A DNA stretch of 64,000 bases from Thiohalorhabdus sp. Cl-TMA (GCF_041821045.1 NZ_JBGUAW010000003.1:186001-250000); one strand, 5' to 3'; positions 1-8,743 are shown, numbered from the stretch's first letter. The notes: a model not told the origin generated them from the sequence alone. Made by a program: numbers and translations.

Positions 1-1365
1 GAGGAGCGGCGTGGCCCGGGACCGGTGATACGCCTCGGGCTGGCGGCCCTGGCCCTGACTACCGCGGGCGCGCTCTCCCGGTTCCCGGCCTGGAACGGCC
101 TGCCGGTGGCCGGCTACGTGGCCATCCTGCTGGTGCTGGGGGCCGGACTGCTGTTGGCGCCCCCGGCCTTGCGCCTGTTCGCGCGGGGGCTGCCGGTGAG
201 TCGGCGCGCCGTGGCCGCCTTGGTGGCACGCTCACAGCTTCTCGGCGCGCCACGCCGGGCCGCACTGGCGGTGAGCGCCGCGCTGGTGAGCTTCGCCCTG
301 CTGGTGGCCATGTCCACCATGATCCACTCCTTCCGGGGCAGCGTGGTGGCGTGGCTGGACCAGATCCTGGCCGCCGACCTCTACGTGCGCAGCGGGCCGG
401 GCGGGCAGACCACCTACATCTCAAAGGCGACCTGGAAGGCCATCGCGGGCTGGCGGGACGTCCGCCACCTAGACCCCTTCCGGCGGGCCGAGCTGGATTG
501 GGCGCCGGGCGGAGCCTCGGGACCCGATGCACCGGTGGAGATCACCGCCCGGCGTCTGGATCTGGCGGAGACCCGGAACGCCATCGAGGTGATGCGCGGA
601 CGCTGGCCGCAGCCCGGCGAGGACCGGGCGGTACTGGTATCCGAGGTCTTCGCCCGCAAGTACGGAACGGAGGTGGGGGATGTCCTGCGCGTGCCCCTGG
701 GCGGGGAGCTACGGCGCCTGGAGGTGGCCGGGGTATGGCGGGACTACTCCTACCAGTGGGGGCATCTGCTCATGGAGCGCGCCACCTATGCGGCGCTCGC
801 CGGGGACCGGCGGGTGGACCAGATCGCCCTGTACCTCGCCCCCCGGGCGGACAAGGAAGCGGTGCGTAAGCGGCTGGAGGAGACCTTCGCGGACGCCCCG
901 GCCCTGGAGATCGCCGACGCCGGGGAGATTCGCGGCACCAGCCTGGAGATCTTCGACCGTAGCTTCGCGGTGACCTATGTGCTGGTGGTGGTGGCGGTGG
1001 GTGTGGGGCTGGTGGGTACCCTGCAGTCCTTGGCGGTGCAGGCCATCGAGCGCCGCGGCGAGCTGGCCATGCTGCGCTTCCTCGGCTTCCGGGTGGCGGA
1101 CGTGGCCCGTGCCCAGGCCTACGAGGCCGGCCTGACCGGGGCTTTCGGCGGCATCCTCGGAATGGCGGTGGGCGCGGCGGTGGCGTGGCTCCTGGTGAAG
1201 GTGGTCAACGACCAGTCCTTCCTCTGGAGTCTGCCCGTGACCTTCCCCTGGGGGCTGCTGGCGGTAGCCTGGCTCGGTCTCGCAACGGCCACGGCCGCGG
1301 GCGGCTGGCTTCTCGGCAGGGCCCAGGGTCGGCGAGACCCGACCCAGGCGGTGGGCGAGGAATAG
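1..1365 (+). CDS. FtsX/MacB-type ABC transporter permease, C-terminal part (5' end outside window)
   Basis: The reading frame is open from base 1, so this is the C-terminal portion of a longer permease; the GTG at 25 is only the first in-window start-like codon. A hydrophobic helix lies near the beginning. A segment rich in Arg (LVARSQLLGAPRRAAL) leads into another helix and a large extracytoplasmic domain (about residues 105-305 counted from position 25). Three C-terminal helices follow, with the FtsX-family signature ERRGELAMLRFLGF. This is the layout of the second half of a duplicated-FtsX permease of the AttF/YbbP or lipoprotein-export type, which works with a separate ATPase. The ATPase should lie upstream of the window. 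A strong terminator follows. In other genomes such permeases are often next to AttH/CrtC-like lipocalin genes; one lies at 39315-40388 here but is not adjacent. Confidence 0.85.
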   Translation, partial: EERRGPGPVIRLGLAALALTTAGALSRFPAWNGLPVAGYVAILLVLGAGLLLAPPALRLFARGLPVSRRAVAALVARSQLLGAPRRAALAVSAALVSFALLVAMSTMIHSFRGSVVAWLDQILAADLYVRSGPGGQTTYISKATWKAIAGWRDVRHLDPFRRAELDWAPGGASGPDAPVEITARRLDLAETRNAIEVMRGRWPQPGEDRAVLVSEVFARKYGTEVGDVLRVPLGGELRRLEVAGVWRDYSYQWGHLLMERATYAALAGDRRVDQIALYLAPRADKEAVRKRLEETFADAPALEIADAGEIRGTSLEIFDRSFAVTYVLVVVAVGVGLVGTLQSLAVQAIERRGELAMLRFLGFRVADVARAQAYEAGLTGAFGGILGMAVGAAVAWLLVKVVNDQSFLWSLPVTFPWGLLAVAWLGLATATAAGGWLLGRAQGRRDPTQAVGEE

Positions 1366-1416
1366 CCGCGCCGGCAATCGCAACAACGGTGCATGGTCCC
1401 AGCGCTGCATCCCCCC

Positions 1417-1445
1417 AAGCCCCGGCCCCTACGGCCGGGGCTTTT
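1417..1445. terminator. Intrinsic terminator, probably bidirectional
   Basis: A perfect 11-bp stem (1417-1427 with 1433-1443) closes a 5-nt loop. It is preceded by AA and followed by TTTT. It lies about 50 bases after the permease stop and also serves the 3' end of the minus-strand gene at 1487-1801. Confidence 0.85.
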
Positions 1446-1486
1446 CAGTTTCCGGGCTGCCGGTGCCGGGGGTGTGTCCGCCGGAC

Positions 1487-1801
1487 TTACCGATAATAGG
1501 GATTGGCGAAGGCCTCGTCGGCAAGGTGCGGCTCGCGTGCACGCTCCGGATCGTAGCCGTATCCCTCGAACCCCGGAAGGTTCTCCAGGAAGCCCCAGTG
1601 GCCGGGCCGGCCGTGCGGCTCGGAGGCCGCATGGCCCAGCCCCATGACGCCCGTGGACGCGGTGTCGGGGTCGCGGGCCAATGCCCAGCAGGACACGGGC
1701 GTCAGGAAGAGCCGGCCGTTGCCGTCGCGATGTTTGGCCAGCCAACCCTCCGCAGTGATGATCTGAAGAATCTCCAGCCTGGCCGGATCAAAATCCTGCA
1801 T
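1487..1801 (-). CDS. Small hypothetical protein (104 aa)
   Basis: I do not recognise this protein. The ATG at 1801 is chosen because GGAG sits 6 bases upstream; a longer frame to 1834 has no such support. The product is soluble, with no signal peptide or membrane helix. It begins with an acidic/hydrophobic helix-like stretch (FDPARLEILQIITAEGWLAK), has a Gly/His/Pro-rich middle, and ends in aromatic residues (NPYYR). The gene stands alone between the terminator at 1417-1445 and an AT-richer gap. The codon pattern matches the neighbours and the ribosome site is good, so it is probably real, but no function can be given. Confidence 0.55.
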   Translation of the reverse strand: MQDFDPARLEILQIITAEGWLAKHRDGNGRLFLTPVSCWALARDPDTASTGVMGLGHAASEPHGRPGHWGFLENLPGFEGYGYDPERAREPHLADEAFANPYYR

Positions 1802-1834
1802 GTTTTTCTCCGAAGTTTCCCGGAATGAAATCAC

Positions 1835-2325
1835 GAAAGAGCGTGAAAGCGGAAATTAAACATATGTAATAGAAGGAAATGCATATTTACACCCCGCGGG
1901 GGGTTGCCTAGATTTGACGGGCTGGTTCCGGTGGGGGCGGTGGCCGGAGCGGATCGGCTCCAGGGAAACGTGGTATTCCCCGCTTTTGGAAGCGGTCCGG
2001 GTCTGTGCTCTGCGGTGCGTGTATTGCATCAGTGTTTATAGCATAAAAGCGCATTTTTCAAATATGCAGGCTTTTTGTTTTTTGTTTTCCGGGTATTCGG
2101 TCGCGGCCGAGCCGTTCTTTCCTGATTGGTAGGAGACTGCGGGGCATTCCCCGGCCGTTTGTTGCATAGTCGCCCAGCAATTTCGGATCCGGCATTCGCG
2201 CGTCGCCGCTATTGCATAGTCCCGGGGCAAGGGCCTCGGCAAGACAGAGCCGTCACCAGGAATCGGCAATCTCGCTATGGCTGCGGGCGTGTCCTTGGAA
2301 TCCGGCGAATCACCATGAGGATTGG
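1835..2325. other. AT-richer intergenic gap with a short direct repeat
   Basis: About 490 bases contain no convincing gene. Base composition is clearly more AT-rich than the flanks, especially 1845-1890 and 2025-2095. The 10-mer TTGCATAGTC occurs twice, at 2162-2171 and 2212-2221, exactly 50 bases apart. The gap must hold the promoters of the minus-strand gene ending at 1487 and of the barrel gene at 2326, but I cannot place a convincing -35/-10 pair. A 72-codon frame at 1914-2132 lacks coding character. Confidence 0.5.
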
Positions 2326-3459
2326 ATGCGGAAAGGGAAGCGCCACAGCCTGACCGGCGTGCTGGTCCTCGCGCTGAGCCTGGCGGCGGGAAGGGGAACG
2401 GCGACTCCTTTCGTCAACGAGCCCGGGGCGCGCTCCGCGGCCATGGGCGGCGCCTTTCTGGCCGTCGCCGACGATGCCTCGGCGGTGTGGCACAACCCCG
2501 CCGGTCTGGTGGGCCGGGAAAAGGCGGAGCTGGCGGTCGACTGGAGCCGGGGCGTGGGGTTTGGCCCCAAGGGAAAGGCCCGGTCGGCCGGCAATGGGCT
2601 CCTGGTGGGGGGCAGCGGCAGCACGCAGTCCATGAGCTCGGGGTTGTTCTATATCCGTCCGTACCGCGTGGATTACACGCTGGCGGATGCCGGAAGGTCG
2701 GGCACGGCCTCGGGAAAGGTGTCGCAGACCTTCGACCAGCTCAGCGTGCCCTACGCCGTCAACCTTCATTCGTATGGCCTGAAGCTGGGTCTTACGGCGG
2801 ACATCACGCGGGTTTCGGTGGCCGGTAACGACCTCGCTTACCGGACCGCCGGCAATGACCTACGGACGTTTCCCAGGAGCACCACGGAAAAGATCGGCCT
2901 GGCCGGCTCCCTCGGGCTTCTCTGGGACCTCTACCGGGGGCCCATGCGGGAGCGGACGGTGCGGTTGGGCGGGGTCCTGCGCACCAGCGCCACGAGCCGG
3001 GGCCGTCTCCATCCGAGCGAGAAGGCGGTCAAGGAGGTTCTGCGCAACCGGCCCAAGAGCCTGGGTCTGGGTGTGGCCTGGGAGGAGTACCTGAGCGCGC
3101 TGCGGCATTTTACCGCCAGCCTTCAGCTCGACATCCACCAGTGGGCGACGAACGCCGCCTGGGGCGCCAAGGCGGGTTACCGGACCCTGAAGGCGGGCGT
3201 GGAATACGCCCACGTCAAGGACTTCCGCGCCACGGTGCCGCTGGAGCTCAGCTACCGCGCCGGGGTGTGGCGCTCGCGCCCCTTCCAGGGGTCGAGCTAC
3301 CCCTTCTGGCCCACGGAGCGCGGCATCAGTCTGGGGTTTGGCGTGGGCGAGCGCCGGGATTTCCAGCTGGATATCGGTGTTCGCTATTCCAGCTATTCGG
3401 GAGCCGGCTTCGGGGGCGACGCCTTCACCTTCCAGACCGGTTTCGTGCGCAGGTACTGA
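2326..3459 (+). CDS. Outer-membrane beta-barrel protein, FadL/PorV-like
   Basis: A 377-aa protein. The ATG at 2326 is chosen because GAGG lies 6-7 bases upstream and it begins a clean Sec signal peptide (RKGKRH, a hydrophobic core, then a cleavage region near residues 23-27). Just after the signal comes the N-terminal hallmark of the FadL/OmpP1/PorV superfamily, EPGARSAAMGGAFLAVADDA followed by HNPAGL. The rest alternates in polar/hydrophobic strands typical of a transmembrane barrel, and the protein ends in an aromatic residue (Tyr). FadL-type proteins pass hydrophobic compounds across the outer membrane; PorV-type members help protein export. Sequence alone does not decide between them. It precedes the TAXI operon on the same strand by about 100 bases. 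Confidence 0.75.
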   Translation: MRKGKRHSLTGVLVLALSLAAGRGTATPFVNEPGARSAAMGGAFLAVADDASAVWHNPAGLVGREKAELAVDWSRGVGFGPKGKARSAGNGLLVGGSGSTQSMSSGLFYIRPYRVDYTLADAGRSGTASGKVSQTFDQLSVPYAVNLHSYGLKLGLTADITRVSVAGNDLAYRTAGNDLRTFPRSTTEKIGLAGSLGLLWDLYRGPMRERTVRLGGVLRTSATSRGRLHPSEKAVKEVLRNRPKSLGLGVAWEEYLSALRHFTASLQLDIHQWATNAAWGAKAGYRTLKAGVEYAHVKDFRATVPLELSYRAGVWRSRPFQGSSYPFWPTERGISLGFGVGERRDFQLDIGVRYSSYSGAGFGGDAFTFQTGFVRRY

Positions 3460-3556
3460 GCGGCGGACCTGGGCCACGGCGGGGATCGATGGGACGGGAA
3501 TTCAACAAACACCGGGTATAGCGACCGCTGCCTGGACCGAGCCGGAGGGACAGAAA

Positions 3557-4927
3557 TTGGGCTGGATCATGGATCTCTGGGAACGGATGAAGGATGTCCG
3601 CTCGTGGATCGGCTGGGCCATCGTGGCGGTCTCCGCATTGAGCCTGCTCACCTGGGGCTACATGCGGGCCAACCAGGACCGCGTGGTACAGGTGGCCACG
3701 GCGGGAAAGGGCGGTTACTACTACCAGTTCGGCACCATCCTCAAGCGCCATGTGGAAAAGGCCACGGAATACCAGGTGGAGCTCCTCGAGACCAAGGGGT
3801 CCGTGGACAACCGGTCCAAGCTTCTCAAGGGTCAGGCGGACATGGCGATCCTGCAGACCTCGGCGGTGTCCATGGAGAATCTGCGGGTGGTGGCGCCCCT
3901 CTGGAACGACTACATCCACTTCATCGTCCGCGACGGATCGGGGATCGCCAGCCCCGCGGACATCTCCGGCAAGCCCTTCGTGCTGGGTCCGGAAGGCTCC
4001 GGTTATCGGGCCAGCTCGCAGTTCATCCTGAGCCATTACGGCATCGAGCCCGCGGACGTGGCGGACAACACCGCCTATTTCAAGGAGCTGCTGACCAACG
4101 ATTCCCTCCAGGGGGCCATCGTCACCACCAGCCTGATGAACCCGGACCTGCAGGACGTCATGGCCAGCGGCCGCTTCCGTCTGCTGTCGCTGCCGGCGCT
4201 GGAGGGCGTGGCCTTCCACAACATCTACTTCCGCACCGTGGCAATCCCGCGCGGCGTGTACGCCACCAGCGGCATCCCCCGGCCCGCCGAGCCCACCGAT
4301 ACCATCGCCACCGAGGCGGTGCTCGCCAGCACCAGCCAGGTCCCCGACCGCATGGTGGAGACCGTCATGAATGTCCTCTACTCGGGGGAGCTGCGCTCCG
4401 AGGCCCCCCATCTGACGGACCGCAACCCGGTAACCGACAGCTTCGAGGATTTCCTCAATCTCCATGCCGCGGCCAAGAGCTTCTACGAGCCCTACTCCGG
4501 CCTGGGCGTGTTCTCGAACCTGATCGCCTATGTGGACCGGTTCAAGGAGATGATCCTGCTGGGCCTCATCGGCATCGGTGTCTTCCTCTACGAGTGGCGC
4601 AAGAAAAGCCAGCAGAAGGCCCGGGAAAAGCTCCGCAAGGGCCGGGAGTCCGTGGAGCGGCTCATGGCCCAGCTCGCCTGGCTGGAGCGCTCGCAGAAGG
4701 AGACCAAGGATCTGCGTGCCCTGCAGCGCTACTACGACGAGGCCTTCGAGGTGAAATACCGGGGCCTGGAGGAGACCGCCCATACCGGGGTGCAGGAGAC
4801 CACCCTGTTCCACGTCTTCCTGCAGGAGTGTGGCAACGTGATCAGCCAGCTTCAGTGGCGCATGGAGCATGGAAGCGCCGTGTACAGGGAGCGGCCCGAG
4901 GAGGCCCGCACGGGTACGGAGGGATAA
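3557..4927 (+). CDS. Membrane-anchored TAXI-family solute-binding protein with cytoplasmic coiled coil
   Basis: A 456-aa protein. The TTG at 3557 has GGAGG 8 bases upstream; the ATG at 3569 is the alternative. One membrane helix (residues ~17-35) is followed by a TAXI/NMT1-like periplasmic domain: TAGKGGYYYQFG at ~49, then a ligand-fold segment with KGSVDNRSKLLKGQADMAI. A second helix (~330-347) leads into a Lys/Arg/Glu-rich coiled coil facing the cytoplasm. TAXI proteins normally bind carboxylates or amino acids for TRAP transporters, but no TRAP permease (DctM or fused DctQM) is present. Instead, two HAMP-type sensor proteins follow 4 bases downstream. The anchored form suggests the protein stays at the membrane and may signal occupancy to them. 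The ligand is unknown. Confidence 0.8.
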   Translation: MGWIMDLWERMKDVRSWIGWAIVAVSALSLLTWGYMRANQDRVVQVATAGKGGYYYQFGTILKRHVEKATEYQVELLETKGSVDNRSKLLKGQADMAILQTSAVSMENLRVVAPLWNDYIHFIVRDGSGIASPADISGKPFVLGPEGSGYRASSQFILSHYGIEPADVADNTAYFKELLTNDSLQGAIVTTSLMNPDLQDVMASGRFRLLSLPALEGVAFHNIYFRTVAIPRGVYATSGIPRPAEPTDTIATEAVLASTSQVPDRMVETVMNVLYSGELRSEAPHLTDRNPVTDSFEDFLNLHAAAKSFYEPYSGLGVFSNLIAYVDRFKEMILLGLIGIGVFLYEWRKKSQQKAREKLRKGRESVERLMAQLAWLERSQKETKDLRALQRYYDEAFEVKYRGLEETAHTGVQETTLFHVFLQECGNVISQLQWRMEHGSAVYRERPEEARTGTEG

Positions 4928-4931
4928 CCGC

Positions 4932-5720
4932 TTGGAGGAGCCGAGGAAGGGGCTATCCCTGGTGGCCACGTTCACGGGCGTGGTGCTCTTCATCGTCACT
5001 TTCGCGGTGGGGCTCAGCGCCCTGCTCAACGAGTTCAGCTTCGAGAAGAGCTACGAGGAGCTGGTGGCCTCCCGCTACGAGTACAGCCTCAAGGACATGG
5101 GCCGCAGCATCGAGCTGAGCCTGGGCCTGGGGCTGAGCCTCGGCGAGGCCAAGAACATAGGGGCCCTGATCCGGGAGTCCGCCGCCGAGGATCCCTACAT
5201 CCGCAGCGTGCTGGTCTACGACGACGAGGGGAACATTCTCTTCTCGAGCAAGGCGGGCGAAGACCGGGGCCGGGTGCCGTCCACCTGGCCCGGCAGCTCG
5301 GGGGACCGGCGCGAAAGCCTCTGGAGCCGGGAGCAGGACCGGGCCTTCGTCCTCGGCTACCCCCTGTTCAATCCCTTCAATCAGTATGAAGGCACCCTGG
5401 CCCTTTCCTATTCCCGGGACGCGGTCTCCGGGGTGGTCGGAAAGGTGCGGAGCCGGCTGATGCTGCAGGCCCTCGGCGTGCTCGTGGTGTCGGGCCTGGT
5501 GGGGGCGCTGGTCATCTGGCTGGCGCTCGGCGGCTTCGTGCGGCGCCTTTCCCGCATCTCCCGGGGCCTCGACGAATTCCAACGGACCGGACGGATGCAC
5601 CCCCTGTCGAAGGGACGTTGGATGGGCCTGGAAGCGGATTTCGACCGGTTCCAGCGGGATGTCCAGGCGGTGGAGGCCGATATCCCCGCGGAGGAGCGGA
5701 CAGAGGAGACGGCCCGGTGA
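4932..5720 (+). CDS. Membrane sensor protein (TM-periplasmic-TM-HAMP) lacking an output domain
   Basis: A 262-aa protein. The TTG at 4932 is chosen because GGAGGG ends 8 bases upstream and it sits 4 bases after the previous stop. A first helix is at residues ~7-28. The periplasmic domain (~29-175) has sensor-like features: a SYEELVASRYEYSL helix, then VLVYDDEGNILFSS, typical of Cache/PAS-like extracytoplasmic domains. A second helix lies at ~177-203, followed by a HAMP-like segment (GGFVRRLSRISRGLDEFQ). The protein stops after about 60 further residues, with no kinase, cyclase or methyl-accepting domain. It matches the N-terminal third of the next gene in layout. It probably acts as a partner subunit of the sensor-MFS protein, with which its stop codon overlaps. 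Confidence 0.75.
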   Translation: MEEPRKGLSLVATFTGVVLFIVTFAVGLSALLNEFSFEKSYEELVASRYEYSLKDMGRSIELSLGLGLSLGEAKNIGALIRESAAEDPYIRSVLVYDDEGNILFSSKAGEDRGRVPSTWPGSSGDRRESLWSREQDRAFVLGYPLFNPFNQYEGTLALSYSRDAVSGVVGKVRSRLMLQALGVLVVSGLVGALVIWLALGGFVRRLSRISRGLDEFQRTGRMHPLSKGRWMGLEADFDRFQRDVQAVEADIPAEERTEETAR

Positions 5721-7708
5721 AGATTTCCGGCGACAAGGGCTTTCAGGCGTTCGTCATGGGAATCGCGCTGACTATCCTCCTCAGCGCCACCCTGGCGATC
5801 TCGGTGCTTTCCCTGCAGACCTTCCAGGAGACCCTGCGGCCCGCCATGGAGCGCAAGGCGGAGGTGGTGGGCGAGTCGCTCTCCGGGCTCACCATGAAGA
5901 TGCTCGACTACGGCGTCCCCCTGGACCGCCTGCGCGACATCGAGGAAATCTTCCGGTCGGTGACGGCCAACAATCCGGACATCGGCTTCATCAGCATCCG
6001 CGACGACAGCGGCGAGGTGCTGTACCGGCACTTCGCCGAATCGGCGTCCGCCCCGGAATCATTGAAGGAGCGGTTCTACCTTTCCCGGGTGCCGGTGCGC
6101 CATCAGGGCGGGGTCGTCGGGGAGGTGGTTATCGGCGCCGACCGGGGCTACATGAGCCAGAAGCTCGACGCCATCCGGGTGGATATCCTCACCGTGCTGG
6201 TGGTTTCCGGGCTCATGACCTTCGAGCTGCTGCTTTTCCTGACCACCTTTACCCTGGCCTCGCCGCTGAATACCGTCCGTGACGTCCTCCGGTCAGTGCG
6301 GGCCGGGGACTTCTACCGGGTGGCCCCGCTCACCGGGGCCCATGAGGTGAACCGGCTGGCGTCGCTGGTGAACCGGCTGGTAAGGCGGGTGAATGGCCGG
6401 CTGCAGCAGCTGGGTGAGGAGACCCAGGAGGCCATGGCGGAGAAATACCGCTTCGGCACCCGGGACCCGAAGCCGGTGCGCACGGCCCGTATCAGCTACA
6501 TCCGCCCGCCGCTGTTCCTGCTCATCTTCGCCGAGTCCATGAGCCTGTCCTTCTTCCCCATTTTCGTGGACCAGCTCTACACCCCCATGGCCGGCGTTTC
6601 CAAGAGTCTGGTCATCGGCCTGCCGATCTCCATCTTCATGCTGGTGTGGGCGGTTTCCCTGCCCTTCGCCGGACAGTGGTCGGACCGGCGGGGACGCCGC
6701 ACCGCCTTCATGCTGGGGGCGGTGGTCACCTCCCTGGGCCTGGTGCTCACCAGCCTGTCGCAGGACCTCTGGCAGCTCCTGCTGTTCCGCTCCCTCACCG
6801 CCGTGGGCTACGGGATGGTGTTCATCAGCGCCCAGGGCTACATCTCCGACAACACCACTCCGGAGAACCGCACCAAGGGCATGGCGCTGTTCCTGTCCGG
6901 ATTCTTCGCCGGCTCCCTGTGCGGGGCGGCCATCGGTGGCATGCTGGCCGACCGCATCGGCTACCGGCCGACCTTCCTGGTCTCCGCGGTGCTGGGCATC
7001 GCCGCGGCCCTGTTCGTCTATCGCTTCCTGGTGGACCGGCGGGAGGAAGAGGAAGGCACGGTGCGTCCCAAGCTCAGGGTGAAGGATTTCCAGACCCTGC
7101 TGACCAACAAGTATTTCCTGATCATCACCTTCCTGTCCGCCATACCCGCCAAGACCGCGCTCACGGGCATCCTCTACTACACGGGGCCGCTCTACCTGGA
7201 AGAGCTGGGCGCCACGCAGTCCGCCACCGGCCGGATCCTGATGGCCTACGGTCTGGCCATCATCTTCCTGTCCCCCCTGAGCGCCTGGGTGGTGGACCGG
7301 GTGGGCAGGAAGCCCCCCTTCATAATCGCCGGCGGCCTGCTGGGCGGGACTTCCCTGCTCATGACCCTGCTCATCCCGGGGGTTTGGGGGATGCTCTCGG
7401 CGGTGGTGCTGCTGGGGGTGGCCCACGCCATCGGCGTTTCGCCCCAGCTCTCGCTCATCACCGAGCTGGCGCCCGGGGCGCGGGAAGGCCTCTCCACGGG
7501 CAAGACCATCGGCATCTTTCGGCTTACCGAGCGGATCGGGAACATCACCGGGCCCCTGCTGGCCGGGGGGCTGAGCGCGGCCTTCGGATTCCGGGGGGTA
7601 TTCATGGGCTTCGGCGGGCTGATCCTGGGCAGCGCCCTGCTGTTCAGCCTCCTGTACCTGCTCTTCCAGATCCAGGACCGCCGACGGATGGAGGTGCACG
7701 CCGTATGA
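5717..7708 (+). CDS. Sensor-HAMP domain fused to a complete MFS transporter
   Basis: A 663-aa protein. The GTG at 5717 overlaps the preceding TGA and has GAGGAG 8 bases upstream. The N-terminus is receptor-like: TM1 (~11-31), a periplasmic sensor domain (~32-155, with GFISIRDDSGEVLYRHF), TM2 (~158-180) and a HAMP-like region (~181-235). Residues ~263-650 form a full Major Facilitator fold with about 12 helices. MFS motif A appears in both halves: GQWSDRRGRR near 319 and VVDRVGRK near 524. A receptor module joined to an MFS permease is unusual; HAMP domains normally lead to kinases, cyclases or chemoreceptors. The operon context (two binding proteins, a partner sensor, a porin) suggests a transporter whose activity is gated by a periplasmic ligand. 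The substrate is unknown. Confidence 0.85.
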   Translation: MKISGDKGFQAFVMGIALTILLSATLAISVLSLQTFQETLRPAMERKAEVVGESLSGLTMKMLDYGVPLDRLRDIEEIFRSVTANNPDIGFISIRDDSGEVLYRHFAESASAPESLKERFYLSRVPVRHQGGVVGEVVIGADRGYMSQKLDAIRVDILTVLVVSGLMTFELLLFLTTFTLASPLNTVRDVLRSVRAGDFYRVAPLTGAHEVNRLASLVNRLVRRVNGRLQQLGEETQEAMAEKYRFGTRDPKPVRTARISYIRPPLFLLIFAESMSLSFFPIFVDQLYTPMAGVSKSLVIGLPISIFMLVWAVSLPFAGQWSDRRGRRTAFMLGAVVTSLGLVLTSLSQDLWQLLLFRSLTAVGYGMVFISAQGYISDNTTPENRTKGMALFLSGFFAGSLCGAAIGGMLADRIGYRPTFLVSAVLGIAAALFVYRFLVDRREEEEGTVRPKLRVKDFQTLLTNKYFLIITFLSAIPAKTALTGILYYTGPLYLEELGATQSATGRILMAYGLAIIFLSPLSAWVVDRVGRKPPFIIAGGLLGGTSLLMTLLIPGVWGMLSAVVLLGVAHAIGVSPQLSLITELAPGAREGLSTGKTIGIFRLTERIGNITGPLLAGGLSAAFGFRGVFMGFGGLILGSALLFSLLYLLFQIQDRRRMEVHAV

Positions 7709-8736
7709 GGCGGCACGGCTGGAGCGCACGGATTCGGGGATGGCTCGCGGCCGTGGCCCTGGGGGTGGGCGGGCTCGCCGCCCCGCCCGCCGCCCCGGCG
7801 GCAACCGGGGAAAAGCCGCCCACCATCTTCATGGTCCTCTGGCGGGGCATGACCGATGCGGAACGGGGCTTCCAGGCCTATTTCCGGGAGAACGACATCC
7901 CCGTGAAGTACATCGTGCGGAACGCCGCAAAGGACCTGGACCGGCTGGAGGGCATCCGGGAGGAGATCAAACGGGTCCGCCCCGACTTGGTATACACCTT
8001 CGGGACCACCGTCACTTCCCGCATAGCGGGTACGGCCAGGCGGGAGCATGCGGACAAGTACGTGACGGACATCCCGGTGGTCTTCAACATCGTCGCCGAC
8101 CCCCTGGGGGCCGGACTGACCCGCTCCCTGGAGCGCACCGGACGCAACCTCACCGGGACCTCCCATTCCGTTCCCCTTTCCAGCCAGCTAAAGACCCTGC
8201 GGCGCATCGAGCCGGTGGAGAAGCTGGGCGCGCTCTACAACCCCCTGGAGCGCAATTCGGCGCTGGCGGTTCAGGAGCTGGCGCGGCTGGCCCGGGAGCG
8301 GGGGATGGAATTCCATTCCGTGAACGTACGGGTGCGCGACGCCAAGCCCCAGCGCTCCTCCATCTCCCACAAGGTGGCCGCGCTGGCGGAGAAGGGCGTG
8401 CGCTTCGTCTATCTGCCCTCGGACTCCTTCCTGATCTCCAACGCCGAGGCGGTCGTCCAGGCCATCCATGACCGGGGCATGATCACGTTCTCGGCCACGG
8501 AGGGGCCCATCAGCGACGCCGGGGCGTTCGTGGGCATCGTGAGCCTGTACTTCAACGTGGGGAAGTTCGCCGGACACAAGGCCGCGCGGATCCTGGTGGA
8601 CGGCAAGGACCCGGCCTCCATCCCCATCGAGACCCTCGAGCGCTACACGATCCTGGTCAATATGCGAACGGCCCGGAAGCTGGATTACTTCCCCCCGGTT
8701 CCGGTTCTGGAGTTCGCCAAGGTGGTCCAGCAATGA
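7705..8736 (+). CDS. ABC-type substrate-binding protein (ABC_sub_bind / TrpX-like family)
   Basis: A 343-aa protein. Its ATG overlaps the previous stop as ATGA. The N-terminal signal peptide (residues 1-~33, Ala/Pro-rich end) directs export. The rest matches the ABC_sub_bind family (PF04392), a periplasmic-binding-protein fold related to LacI-type sugar binders. Family-like segments are PDLVYTFGTTVTSRIAGT, DIPVVFNIVADPLGAG, LGALYNPLERNSA and FSATEGPISDAGAFVGIVSL. In other bacteria such proteins bind aromatic amino acids or similar ligands and feed an ABC permease, or are coupled to sensor proteins. No ABC permease or ATPase is nearby, so here it may present ligand to the sensor domains of the two upstream proteins. 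Confident as to family, not as to ligand. Confidence 0.8.
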   Translation: MRRHGWSARIRGWLAAVALGVGGLAAPPAAPAATGEKPPTIFMVLWRGMTDAERGFQAYFRENDIPVKYIVRNAAKDLDRLEGIREEIKRVRPDLVYTFGTTVTSRIAGTARREHADKYVTDIPVVFNIVADPLGAGLTRSLERTGRNLTGTSHSVPLSSQLKTLRRIEPVEKLGALYNPLERNSALAVQELARLARERGMEFHSVNVRVRDAKPQRSSISHKVAALAEKGVRFVYLPSDSFLISNAEAVVQAIHDRGMITFSATEGPISDAGAFVGIVSLYFNVGKFAGHKAARILVDGKDPASIPIETLERYTILVNMRTARKLDYFPPVPVLEFAKVVQQ

Positions 8737-8743
8737 ACCGTCA

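Noticed and set aside
1914-2132. A 72-codon frame in the AT-rich gap as a gene
   Set aside because: No ribosome site and no coding pattern; the Cys/aromatic-rich translation looks random.
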